Shown here: positions 35,284 to 43,952 of the stretch, piece by piece | Layout: every line of letters starts with the position of its first letter | How positions within the stretch are numbered: position 1 is the stretch's first letter | Assembly: GCA_003235365.1 (NCBI GenBank) | Contig: QJWJ01000111.1 | Location: 1 to 63,818, forward strand | Source of the DNA: Deltaproteobacteria bacterium | GTDB lineage: Bacteria > Myxococcota_A > Polyangia > Polyangiales > Polyangiaceae | DNA: 63,818 nt | Direction of reading: 5' to 3' | Notes under the pieces: generated by a model | Seen by the model: the letters and a program-made list of their open reading frames with translations, nothing else | Told to the model about the DNA's origin: nothing | Databases searched by the model: none | Translations under genes and position numbers: made by a program

Positions 35284-36735
35284 CTACCGGTCGAAGCGTG
35301 GCAACGTCAAGCGGCGCTGCCGCGTTGCCTCGTTGATCTCGTCTTGGAGTGTGCGTAGCAGTTGCAGACGGTCGTCGCGGTAAAACAGATTGTACGATTC
35401 GAAGGGAATGAGCTGCCCGTTCGGTTGCGCGATGTGAATGCAGGACTTCTTCAGTGCACGAATGTCCAACGAGCGCGCGTCCATGAATTGCACGATCAGC
35501 ACCCGAAACACGTCGCGATAGCTCAGACCAGCTGGCGCCTCGATCTTGGGTATGCAGCACAACAAATCACCCAGCTTCTGAGCTTGCCCCTGCGGACTGT
35601 GATTGGTGCTGAACAACTCGAAGACTTTGCGGCGGAGCGCCGGGTCGTGCTCGAAGGTGATCGTGTTCGACGCACCGTCGAGTAGCGCGTCGGTTGCGAG
35701 GTAACGGGTCAGCGGCATCGGGCCCTGCGGCGTTTTGAGCGCATAGCCCATCGCCAACGTGTCCGGGTTGCATGGTACGGGTACGATGTCGTTGATGGTG
35801 AACGCACGCGATTGTTCGCCGATGGCACGTCGGATTTCGCTGACCGTGAGGCGATCGCGTTTGTGTTCGTACCCGTCGACGCGCCCGGCATCTTGGATGG
35901 GTTGCAGCGTGACTCCGCGCACGCACGGCTGCTCCAGGCCGAAGTCGATGATGCGGCCGATTTCGCGGTGGTTCAGCCCCTTCTTCAGCGTGACCACCAG
36001 GGTGGTGGATACGTCGAACTCGTTGAGGTGAGCCAGGGCGCGTTCGTGGATCTTGGACAAATCTGCGCCGCGCAGCGTGCGAAGCGCATCGACTTCGAAG
36101 GAGTCGAACTGCAAGTAGACCTCGAAGCCCGTCCGGTAACTGCTCAGCTGGCGGACGAAGTCACGGTCTTGGGCAATGCGCACGCCGTTGGTATTGACCA
36201 TCAGGTGTCGGATCGGTCGCTGCCGTGCGGCCTCCACGATCGAGAAAAAGTCGGGGTGCAGCGTCGGTTCTCCCCCAGAGAGCTGAACCACGTCGGGCGC
36301 TCCCTCGTTGGCGACGACGGCGTCCAGCATCGCGACCACGGTCTCTAGCGGTTTGTGCGGTAAACGCTCCGGACCCGATCCTGCAAAGCACACCGGGCAG
36401 CGCAGATTGCAGTGATCGGTGATCTCGATCAGGCTCAAGCACGAGTGCTGCATGTGGTCCGGACACAGGCCGCAGTCGTAGGGGCAGCCGTATTGCATCT
36501 TCGTGTTGAAGCGCTCCGGCATTTCGGGGGGCTTGACGAACACCTCACGGCAAGAGCGGTAGTAGTCCACATCGTCTGAGATGAGCACCCGCTCGGTACC
36601 ATGAGCCGGGCACCACTTGTCCATGTAGACGCGTTCATCCTTGAACAATACCTTGGCCTCGACGACACGCAGACAAGTCGTGCACAGCGAGCTGGTCGTG
36701 TCGTAGAACAGGTAGGGGCGTGTCTTGCGCGTCAT
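35284..36735 (-). CDS. Tes/Mss-like radical SAM protein (putative membrane-spanning-lipid synthase family)
   Basis: This is a 483-residue protein. The radical SAM cysteines are C109, C113 and C116 (TDHCNLRCPVC), followed by SGGEPT at 153-158, the SAM-binding glycine motif. N-terminal cysteines (C18, C21, C42) form a zinc-ribbon-like element, and GCPYDCGLCPDH (83-94) with a following Cys resembles the extra cluster of MJ0619-type proteins. That family includes Tes/GDGT-MAS and bacterial Mss, which join two lipid tails across the membrane. The ATG at 36735 overlaps the Lgt-like stop by four bases. The assignment is by family motif only. Confidence 0.7.
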   Translation of the reverse strand: MTRKTRPYLFYDTTSSLCTTCLRVVEAKVLFKDERVYMDKWCPAHGTERVLISDDVDYYRSCREVFVKPPEMPERFNTKMQYGCPYDCGLCPDHMQHSCLSLIEITDHCNLRCPVCFAGSGPERLPHKPLETVVAMLDAVVANEGAPDVVQLSGGEPTLHPDFFSIVEAARQRPIRHLMVNTNGVRIAQDRDFVRQLSSYRTGFEVYLQFDSFEVDALRTLRGADLSKIHERALAHLNEFDVSTTLVVTLKKGLNHREIGRIIDFGLEQPCVRGVTLQPIQDAGRVDGYEHKRDRLTVSEIRRAIGEQSRAFTINDIVPVPCNPDTLAMGYALKTPQGPMPLTRYLATDALLDGASNTITFEHDPALRRKVFELFSTNHSPQGQAQKLGDLLCCIPKIEAPAGLSYRDVFRVLIVQFMDARSLDIRALKKSCIHIAQPNGQLIPFESYNLFYRDDRLQLLRTLQDEINEATRQRRLTLPRFDR

Positions 36736-37484
36736 GTGGTCAGCCTCTGGAGGCGCCGCCAACGCGCCGCCTGCCTGAATGTGAACGGAAGGTAGGCGAG
36801 CAGCCCGAGGGCGGAGCACAGTTGTATGCCGCTCAGTCCAGCGTAGGAGTGGGGGATTGGCTTGTAGCCGTCGACGACGAATCGGAATGCGAGGTAGCCA
36901 CACAGCAGCAGTTTGAACCCCAGCCCGGATTCGTGGCTGAGCAGTGCTCGCCACTTGCTCCAGGCAAACAGCGCTGCCACCGCGAACACCATGTCGTAGA
37001 GTTGTGTCGGGTGCCTGGCAACGCCGTCACCGAAGTCGACACCCCAGGGCAAGGTCGTCGCGATGCCGTAGGTGTCGTCCTGGAGGCCGGCGAGGAAACA
37101 CCCGGTTCTGCCGATCAGGATCCCAACCAACAATGGAATGACGAAGCGGTCGCCGGTCGATTCGCTCAATCCGGCGGCTTTCTTGCCGAGTTCCACGCCG
37201 ACCAGACCCCCGAGCAGCGCGCCGACGATCGATTGTCCCTGCAACACGAGCCAAGGGGTGTCGACGACGAGTGACCACTGGTCGGCGCGGTGGATCCAAT
37301 GAACGACTCGCGCTCCGATCGCGGCGCCTGCCACGCAACCGAAGAGGATGGCGTAATTGCGGGTTTGACCGAGCGCGGCCAACGACGTTTTCGAGTTGCG
37401 CAGGTACAGTCGCACCCCGACGAAGATCGCCGTCCATTCGAGCAGGTTGTGGACGATTGCCCCGACCGTGGGCGAGAAGATCAC
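36732..37484 (-). CDS. Prolipoprotein diacylglyceryl transferase (Lgt)-family membrane protein
   Basis: This protein of about 250 residues has six to seven hydrophobic segments and the Lgt signature GRTGCFLAGLQDDTYG plus RHPTQLYDMVF. Lgt moves diacylglycerol from phospholipid to lipoprotein cysteine. The normal signature has Asn rather than Cys-Phe-Leu-Ala at one step, so this is a divergent relative and may act on other lipid acceptors. I start at the GTG at 37484, which overlaps the upstream stop by four bases. It is coupled to the radical SAM gene by another ATGA overlap. Confidence 0.78.
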   Translation of the reverse strand: MIFSPTVGAIVHNLLEWTAIFVGVRLYLRNSKTSLAALGQTRNYAILFGCVAGAAIGARVVHWIHRADQWSLVVDTPWLVLQGQSIVGALLGGLVGVELGKKAAGLSESTGDRFVIPLLVGILIGRTGCFLAGLQDDTYGIATTLPWGVDFGDGVARHPTQLYDMVFAVAALFAWSKWRALLSHESGLGFKLLLCGYLAFRFVVDGYKPIPHSYAGLSGIQLCSALGLLAYLPFTFRQAARWRRLQRLTT

Positions 37485-37741
37485 GACTCGTTCCTGACGC
37501 GGCGAACGATAGCGCGGATACCAAGCCCGAAGCCAGTGGCGATCAGGAGCCCGCCGATGCCCAGCCCGAGGACGTCGGCGCCGCTTCCTCCGATGGCGAT
37601 CGTGATCCCGCACAATCCACACACACCGAACCCGACCAGCCCGCACAAGGCGATCAGCAGACCGAGGACGCGCAATGGTGTCCAGCCGCCGTCCGTTCCC
37701 GAGTCGCGGCGTGTCGGAGTGCGGTGATCCTCCGGCGGCAT
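37481..37741 (-). CDS. Small two-helix membrane protein
   Basis: This is an 86-residue protein with two hydrophobic helices (VLGLLIALCGLVGFGVC and VLGLGIGGLLIATGFGLGI) and an N-terminal polar tail. I recognise no family. It overlaps the Lgt-like gene by four bases and so forms the first gene of a three-gene operon with it and the radical SAM protein. It may be a membrane partner of one of them. Confidence 0.6.
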   Translation of the reverse strand: MPPEDHRTPTRRDSGTDGGWTPLRVLGLLIALCGLVGFGVCGLCGITIAIGGSGADVLGLGIGGLLIATGFGLGIRAIVRRVRNES

Positions 37742-37866
37742 TGGCCGGAGCCTACCCCGATTCGCTCACGCCGCCAATCGTGATGCTCGACGGATCTCAG
37801 TCTTCGAAAGCGAGCCCGAGGCGCACGGCGTGGGGCTACCGGGGCGCGACTTGCACGAGGTTGCGG

Positions 37867-39372
37867 TCATGCCGCTTGCCGCATCGTCAGCGCCTGCACG
37901 CACGGCGAGATCACTTCCTGCAGCACGTCGCGCTTCAGGCGCCGACGGTGCCGGTCCGGCAGCAGGCCAGCCCGCAGTTGCTCCGTTTCGTCGACCTGGA
38001 TCGAGGTTTGGGTGGTGCACGCCGCGGCGCGGGTCTCCTCGATGATGTCCGCGACTGTGCTCTGGATCAGGGGAGCGAATTCGGGTCGGGTTTGCAGCAC
38101 CCAGTGCACGAATTGCCAGGCCAGCTCTGCGTGGCGTCGTTCGTCGTCGCTGATACGCCGAAGCGTGTCTGCCACGAGCGGGTCTGTGGCGTTGGCCGCG
38201 CAAGCCTCCGCCTCGATCGCGGCGACCGTTTCGCCGATGCAACCTTCGAGCACACAGTTGACCAAGACTTCTTCGAGACGTGTGTTCGCCCCGACCCCAT
38301 CGGTCGTCAACGGGCCTGGCCCCACACGGCGACCCAGGTGGGAGCTGGCGAAGGCGAAACAGCTTCGCGCGTGGGCGATCTCGTCTGCCATGGCCGACGC
38401 GGTGGCCTGCACGAGACTAGCCGGCGCACCGACGCTCAGTAGTTGCATGGCAAAGCGAGAGAACGCGGCGACGCTGGCGTGCTCCATCAAACCGACTCGG
38501 AGCCAGTGGTTGCCGATGGCGACGTCGCGCAAAGTGCAGAGTGAACCAGAGCCGGACGGCGAAAGGAACATTGCAGCGTCGCACCACGGAGAGCCCTCGC
38601 TCACCGACGCGACGCGCGCCGCGCCGTCGACCAGGAAGGGGCGACCGATGCCGCACAACCCGCGCGCGGAGCACGTCCGAATACCGTCTTCGAGTGAACA
38701 GCGGTGTTCGTAGTCTGGGGTGCCGCAGTCTGTCGCCGCGACGCATTCGTCCGAGTCCGTGGTGCAGGCATAGCTGCGGACCAGAAACACGCCGTCGGAG
38801 CACATTCCCGGATCTTCATGGTAGCCACAGTGTTGACCAGGACAGTCCGCATCGGTCGTACAACTCGCGGGTATGCATTCGCCAACGGGCGAGCCGCAGT
38901 GACAGACGGTGCCAGCTTCGCAGTCGGCGTCGGTGAGGCAGCCGTACCGGCACTCGGGGTTGAGCACCTGAACGCCATTCAACATGCAGAACCCATGCGG
39001 CTTGTCCGTGCAATCCGCATCGACGTGGCAGGGCGCTTCGTCGCCGAGCATCGCGATCAACTCGTCGGGTTCTGGGCGCGGCACTTCGCTGGTGCATTGC
39101 GCTGGCGCTGCGCGGTGCAGCAGGCCGTCGGTGCTGCGGAGCAATCCGTCTCGAGGTGGAGACTCCGTAGGGCGATTGGGCATCGCGCTCGGCCGGTCGC
39201 CGTGGGGCTCGACGCCACCGCTGGGACCGCCGTCGCTGGTTTCGTCGGGATTGTTCCGACCGGGGTTGAGTACTCCCACGTCAGCGTCGTCGGCGGCTTC
39301 GCCGCACGCCGGCAGCAATCCGAGGCTCGATAGGAATGCCAACCGCCAGCGGCAGAGATTTCTCGGTTGCAT
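37867..39372 (-). CDS. Lipoprotein with Cys-rich repeats and ferritin-like domain
   Basis: This is a 501-residue protein. A signal ends at FLSSLGLLPAC. Cys-rich repeats follow (CHVDADCTD, CRYGCLTDADCEAGTVCHC, CTTDADCPGQHC, CTTDSDEC). The C-terminal ~200 residues are helical with EHASVAAFSRF, ADEIAHARSCFAF, IGETVAAIEAEACA and DDERRHAELAW. The Glu and ExxH residues resemble a ferritin-like di-iron bundle. A di-iron or iron-handling role outside the cell is plausible. It lies 125 bases upstream of the lipid operon and could be co-transcribed. Confidence 0.78.
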   Translation of the reverse strand: MQPRNLCRWRLAFLSSLGLLPACGEAADDADVGVLNPGRNNPDETSDGGPSGGVEPHGDRPSAMPNRPTESPPRDGLLRSTDGLLHRAAPAQCTSEVPRPEPDELIAMLGDEAPCHVDADCTDKPHGFCMLNGVQVLNPECRYGCLTDADCEAGTVCHCGSPVGECIPASCTTDADCPGQHCGYHEDPGMCSDGVFLVRSYACTTDSDECVAATDCGTPDYEHRCSLEDGIRTCSARGLCGIGRPFLVDGAARVASVSEGSPWCDAAMFLSPSGSGSLCTLRDVAIGNHWLRVGLMEHASVAAFSRFAMQLLSVGAPASLVQATASAMADEIAHARSCFAFASSHLGRRVGPGPLTTDGVGANTRLEEVLVNCVLEGCIGETVAAIEAEACAANATDPLVADTLRRISDDERRHAELAWQFVHWVLQTRPEFAPLIQSTVADIIEETRAAACTTQTSIQVDETEQLRAGLLPDRHRRRLKRDVLQEVISPCVQALTMRQAA

Positions 39373-39516
39373 CGATGGGTGTTAGCTCGCGAGAAGAACT
39401 CGGACAAGCAGTTTGGACTCGCGTTTGTCTCACCGCACCTCGGCGGCAATCTCCGAGAGGCGCCGAGCACGGTCTGAGCGCGAATCGACCCAACTCAAAT
39501 GCTTCGAACCAGCGGG

Positions 39517-40935
39517 CTACGCGCGCAGGCCCGGGATGCCCCCTTCGACCTCGCCGAGCCGATCGGTGGTGACGCCCACGGCGTTCATCGCGTCCACCAG
39601 GCACTGCGCTGGGTGCAGCTGGTCCGTACGGATGTGGATGCCCGTTTGCAGGCCTCCGGCGCGGCCCGCGACGAGCACGGCCATGTTCTCCGAGGAGTGG
39701 CTGACGCCCTGCGCGTCCCCTTCGGGGTCGTAGCCGTGCCCGCCCTCGGTCAAGAAGACCAGCGCGCTGTGGTCGAGCAGGGTGCCTTCGCCGTCGGGCG
39801 TGTCGTCGAGCTTCTGGATCAGATTGGCCCAGTGCCCCACTTGCCACGCAATGCCGTCCGCGACGTCTTCGACGGTGCCTGCGCCGTGGCCGAGCTCATG
39901 CAGGTCCGAACGGACCCCGGAGGGGATGACGCTCTCGGCGTTCATGAAGCTCTGGGCATAGGTGAACATCAGGGAGATGGATCGGGTCAAATCACAAGCG
40001 AATGCCATGTGCACCATGTCGACGAACACCTGAGCGCGCAGCTCCTCGTTGCTGTAGCCGATCTCGTCGCCGTAGATCGCATCGACGAGCTGAGACGACG
40101 GGTCCGGGCCTGGATCTTGGAGAATGCCGCAGCCCTGCTCGGCGGCCGTCGGCGCTACCGCAGCAAGTCGGCGTTCGAGGTCGCGGATTTCGTCGAAGTG
40201 GCGTTGCAGTCGCTGCCGATCTTGGGTTCCGACCCGAGACATGAGCCGTTGTGCGTTCTCGCTCACCAGATCGAGCACGCTGACGTCCCGGGCGAGCAAC
40301 GCGTCGCGCTCGGTTTGCTCGACAGGATCTGCCGCAGAGAAGTCGCTGAACAGCGACGTGTACGCGAGGTGCGGGCTGAACACCGGGTCGTTTGGGTCGC
40401 CCGCGTCGTTGTACGACATGCGGTGCTTGCCATAGTCGCCACCACGATAGCTCTGTGCCTGCACGCGGTACTGCAGTGAGCGGAACTTGGTATTCGCGCC
40501 CAAGGCGTTGCCCACGATCACGTCGGAAGTCGGACCGTTCGCCTCCGCCGAGGCGCTGTCCGCGCGCATACCGGAAACGAGGGGCCCGACAGTGCTGGCG
40601 TGAAAGTTCGGAGGGCGACCGCCCGCGGGCGGATTGTCACCCCAGGGGATGTACAGGTTCGACACCACGCTCACCGAGTCTTGCACGGGTGCCAACGGCT
40701 TCAGGGCACGCTTCAGGTCGTAGCCCGGCCCTTCGTTGTCGGGCACGAACAGGTTCTCGTTCGTGCCGATCGACTGACCACAGAATGCCACGAGGTAGCG
40801 CATGGTCGAGGCATTCTGCGCCAACGCCGTTCGATCACCCATGGCCTCCAAGAACGGCAACCCGACGACCGTGCCGCCGAGTCCTGCCAAAAACGCGCGT
40901 CGTTTGAGTGTTGCTCTTTTCACGATCTTCCTCAT
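39517..40935 (-). CDS. DUF1552-family secreted protein
   Basis: This is a 472-residue protein with a Tat-like start (LKRRAFLAGLGGTVVGLPFLEAMG). The body carries DUF1552 features seen in myxobacteria and planctomycetes, including STMRYLVAFCGQSIG, LGHGAGTVEDVADGIAWQVGHW and ALVFLTEGGHG. Function is unknown; the fold resembles sulfatase/alkaline-phosphatase-like proteins. It overlaps the upstream DUF1592 gene by four bases, the usual pairing. Confidence 0.9.
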   Translation of the reverse strand: MRKIVKRATLKRRAFLAGLGGTVVGLPFLEAMGDRTALAQNASTMRYLVAFCGQSIGTNENLFVPDNEGPGYDLKRALKPLAPVQDSVSVVSNLYIPWGDNPPAGGRPPNFHASTVGPLVSGMRADSASAEANGPTSDVIVGNALGANTKFRSLQYRVQAQSYRGGDYGKHRMSYNDAGDPNDPVFSPHLAYTSLFSDFSAADPVEQTERDALLARDVSVLDLVSENAQRLMSRVGTQDRQRLQRHFDEIRDLERRLAAVAPTAAEQGCGILQDPGPDPSSQLVDAIYGDEIGYSNEELRAQVFVDMVHMAFACDLTRSISLMFTYAQSFMNAESVIPSGVRSDLHELGHGAGTVEDVADGIAWQVGHWANLIQKLDDTPDGEGTLLDHSALVFLTEGGHGYDPEGDAQGVSHSSENMAVLVAGRAGGLQTGIHIRTDQLHPAQCLVDAMNAVGVTTDRLGEVEGGIPGLRA

Positions 40936-42773
40936 TCCACCACTCGGTAGCCAAAGGCCGGCAGTGAGACGTAGTCCAGCATCAGTTCGTCGAGGCGTTG
41001 TCCGCCGCTGGCGAACCTATCGGCGAGTTCGGTGATGGCAGCTTCATCTGCTGCGGTTTCGAAACGGCCCGTCAAGAATCGGTAATACTGGCGCGCCAAG
41101 CACTCTTCCAGAAGACCCGACGCCACCAGCAATTCACCGAGCTCAGCGGGGCCGTTGAACTCGCCGACACCCACCAATTCGCCGTCGCCAGTGATCTCGC
41201 ATTCGGGATTGTCGGCTTCGGCGTCGCGGAAGCGGCCTTGGTTGTCGTACTGCTCGAGTCCGAAACCGATTGGATCCATTTGCTGATGGCAGTTGGCGCA
41301 GCCCGCTTCTTGTCGATGACGCTCGTAGCGGTCGTGCTTGCAGTTGCTTTCCGACGTCGCCGGCGGGGGTTGGTCGACGTTGACAGCAAGCCCGGGCGGC
41401 GGTTTGGGGATCGGTTGGCAGGTGAGGCGTTCGCGGATCAGAATGCCGCGTTGGGTTGGGCTGGTATCTTGAAACTTGCCGAAGGACGACAAGAACGTCC
41501 CGTGAGACAACAGCCCTTTTCGACCACTATCGCCGTAGCCGACCCACTGCGGGGAGTCCGAGCCGGGGAGCTCGAGACCATAGTGCGCCGCCAGAGTATC
41601 ATCGACGAAGGTTTCCTGTGCTTCGAACAGATCGAACCAAGACGCTCGGTCATCGAAGATGACTCGGTCGAGCAGCGCTTGGGTCTCGCGGCGCATACGG
41701 GTTTGCAGCGCGCCGGGCAGGTTGCTCGACTCGTACCCGAGCCACATCGCGTGAAAACGATCGATGCGCTCGCGTGCTCGCGGGGTATCGAGCAGACGTT
41801 GCGCCTGGGTGGTGACACCGCTCGGCTCCGACAACTCGCCGGCCGCTGCACTGTCCAGCAATTGGCGATCGGGTGTGCTTCCGGTCATCAGGTACGACAG
41901 GCGTGAGGCGACCTCGTAGTCGTCGAGCTCGACCAACGGCATGCTGTCGGCGGGCAAGTCGTCGATGGCGCTGCCGATTTGCACGCGGTACCAAAACTCG
42001 AGATCCTGCAGCAACGCCTGGACTACCAAGGAAGCCGAGACGTCGAAGTCGTCGGCAGCGATGCCGTGCTCGGCGAGACCTCCCAGCGCGTCGAGCTCTT
42101 CATCGGTCAGTGGGCGGCGCAACGCGCGTTCGCCAAACGATGCCGCGAACTGCCGCAGGCACGCATCGTCGCCGGGACCCGCTGGCGAGCAAGTGAGGAC
42201 TCGCGAGCGCACCGCGGGCTTTTCGAGGAACTGCGCCGCAGCGTCTTTGGCCAATGCGGCAATGGCTTCGATCAGTGCCGTCGAGGCCGACTGGTGATCG
42301 TAGTCGTTGTCGAAGGGGGTCGAGTCACCGCCGCCGGTGTCGCCGGGCAACAGATCGACGGTTGCGGTCACGAAGTCTGGACCGAACAAGTCCTCCAACG
42401 TCGCGCGAACCTCCGCGCGGGTGAGGCGTGTCGTTCCGGTGGGACCGAGGGCAAACCGCTCGTCGTTCGTGGGGCGACTCAGAGCGGGTGCGTCAGGGCT
42501 ACTCGGATCGTCGCTCGGCGCGTCCGGCCTCGACGTCGAGGGAGTCGATGGGTCGTCAGTATCGGAGGATGGAACCGACGGCGCGTTCGCTGCGGGGGAG
42601 CCGTCTGGCGAGCGCCGATCTCCGTCGTTGGGGTCGTCCGAGATCCTCCCATTCGCGCCGCCGTTCTTCTGGTTCGGCTCCTCGTCGAGTTCCGAGGTTG
42701 CGGGGAGCAATTCGCCGCAGCCCGCGAGCAGCAACAAGCAACAACTGTAGACGACGCGACGGGGTGTTCTCAT
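40932..42773 (-). CDS. DUF1587/1592/1588/1585-family lipoprotein
   Basis: A lipoprotein signal (VVYSCCLLLLAGC) and an acidic Ser/Pro linker precede a mosaic of domains: LTRAEVRATLEDLFG (DUF1587-like), DYEVASRLSYLMTGSTPD (DUF1592), SHGTFLSSFGKFQDTSPTQR (DUF1588) and a C-terminal DUF1585-like part. DUF1588 contains CANCHQQMDPIGFGLE, a CxxCH motif like a heme c site. The frame is 613 residues from the ATG at 42773. Its partner is the DUF1552 protein directly downstream. Such pairs are thought to act outside the cell, but the substrate is unknown. Confidence 0.9.
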   Translation of the reverse strand: MRTPRRVVYSCCLLLLAGCGELLPATSELDEEPNQKNGGANGRISDDPNDGDRRSPDGSPAANAPSVPSSDTDDPSTPSTSRPDAPSDDPSSPDAPALSRPTNDERFALGPTGTTRLTRAEVRATLEDLFGPDFVTATVDLLPGDTGGGDSTPFDNDYDHQSASTALIEAIAALAKDAAAQFLEKPAVRSRVLTCSPAGPGDDACLRQFAASFGERALRRPLTDEELDALGGLAEHGIAADDFDVSASLVVQALLQDLEFWYRVQIGSAIDDLPADSMPLVELDDYEVASRLSYLMTGSTPDRQLLDSAAAGELSEPSGVTTQAQRLLDTPRARERIDRFHAMWLGYESSNLPGALQTRMRRETQALLDRVIFDDRASWFDLFEAQETFVDDTLAAHYGLELPGSDSPQWVGYGDSGRKGLLSHGTFLSSFGKFQDTSPTQRGILIRERLTCQPIPKPPPGLAVNVDQPPPATSESNCKHDRYERHRQEAGCANCHQQMDPIGFGLEQYDNQGRFRDAEADNPECEITGDGELVGVGEFNGPAELGELLVASGLLEECLARQYYRFLTGRFETAADEAAITELADRFASGGQRLDELMLDYVSLPAFGYRVVE

Positions 42774-42932
42774 GAGGCATCTCGGCGCGGCATTGGGCGC
42801 TCGCGTCCCCATTCGTGCCGTCAGCGTTGCCGATCCATCATTGGCCTCGAATTTTTCGGCAAATCGCAGGGAATTCCACGCCTTTTCGCCCTTCGTTCAC
42901 GAGCCTCGGTCTACAGCAACCTGATCGTCGTT

Positions 42933-43943
42933 CTATGGGATGCCGGTGGCCACGGTCAGGTCGTCGAGGTACAGGCGCTGATCGCGCGACGACTGCACCT
43001 CGATCGGCGCGACGAGTAGGTGCTGGAAGTGCATGTCGGGAAACTGACCGGTTCGCAGGACCAGCCGCTGGGCGTCGACGAGTTTCTCACCATCGAGCCA
43101 GTAGCGTAGACGCCCGTCGCTTTGACCGATGCCCTGCGCGACGCTGTTGAGTTCGACCAACAACTCGACGAAGTGCCACTCAGTCTTGTCGTGCGGACCG
43201 CTCTCGTTCTGGAACGCCGGGACGTCGCTGTGGAAGCCGCGGAAACTGAAGTAGCCGCCGAAGTCGTTGGGTGAACACGACGCCTCGCTGGGGTTGCCGG
43301 TGACGCCGTTGCAGGCGTTGACCGAGCGCGCTTCACCGAACGTGTAGTCGTCGAACGAATCGCAGCCGCGAAATGAGCCGTCGTTGACGCGCACGCACCC
43401 CAAGTCGACGTTGGTGCTGTCGATCACACCCACGCGGGCCCATTGCGCCGTCTGTCCAGCGACGATCGTGAGGTGGCTCAACCCAGGGCCGACGTACTCG
43501 CGATCTTGATCCGTGAGCAGAAACGCTTGGTCGACCTCGGAGTTCAGATCGTACTCCGCGCTGAACCGGATCCAGTAACTGACGTAGACGTTCTGCTGTA
43601 CGTCGAAAGCGATGCGACCGGGGCGTGGGCAACCGCCGGGGGTCGACAGAACACATTCGAAGGCGCGGCCATCGACGGCGTCGTCGGTGAGTTGACCCCC
43701 AGGGCCGTCGTACCAGCCGCGATCGGCGAAGTCCGCGTCGTCGAAGTTCTCGAGTAGTAGCAGTTTGCCGCGGTGAGCCGCCGGATCGTCTGGAGCAGGG
43801 CTCGGCGGAGCCGCGTCGCTCGCCGATCCCGTCGCGCCAGCATCCCTGTCAGGGCGGGGGTATCGCCCCAGCACTTCGGTGTCCGTGCAGGCTCCGATCA
43901 GCAACGAGGCGAGTGACAGAGCAGGGAGAGTGCCTCGGAGCAT
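42933..43943 (-). CDS. Secreted lipoprotein with polysaccharide-lyase-like beta fold (sigma module 1)
   Basis: A signal (LSLASLLIGAC) and a short spacer are followed by a beta-rich domain starting LLLLENFDDADFADRGW, with YWIRFSAEYD and WHFVELLVELN, and ending YLDDLTVATGIP. It resembles the domain at 31838-32995 and polysaccharide-lyase jelly rolls. It is the last gene of sigma module 1, nine bases after the regulator gene. It is probably the effector or ligand-binding output of that module. Confidence 0.7.
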   Translation of the reverse strand: MLRGTLPALSLASLLIGACTDTEVLGRYPRPDRDAGATGSASDAAPPSPAPDDPAAHRGKLLLLENFDDADFADRGWYDGPGGQLTDDAVDGRAFECVLSTPGGCPRPGRIAFDVQQNVYVSYWIRFSAEYDLNSEVDQAFLLTDQDREYVGPGLSHLTIVAGQTAQWARVGVIDSTNVDLGCVRVNDGSFRGCDSFDDYTFGEARSVNACNGVTGNPSEASCSPNDFGGYFSFRGFHSDVPAFQNESGPHDKTEWHFVELLVELNSVAQGIGQSDGRLRYWLDGEKLVDAQRLVLRTGQFPDMHFQHLLVAPIEVQSSRDQRLYLDDLTVATGIP

Positions 43944-43952
43944 CGGACGGTT

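Noticed and set aside
36732..37484. Canonical lipoprotein Lgt
   Set aside because: The core signature deviates from the usual GRxGNF form, and the operon context suggests a divergent role; I kept only the family call.
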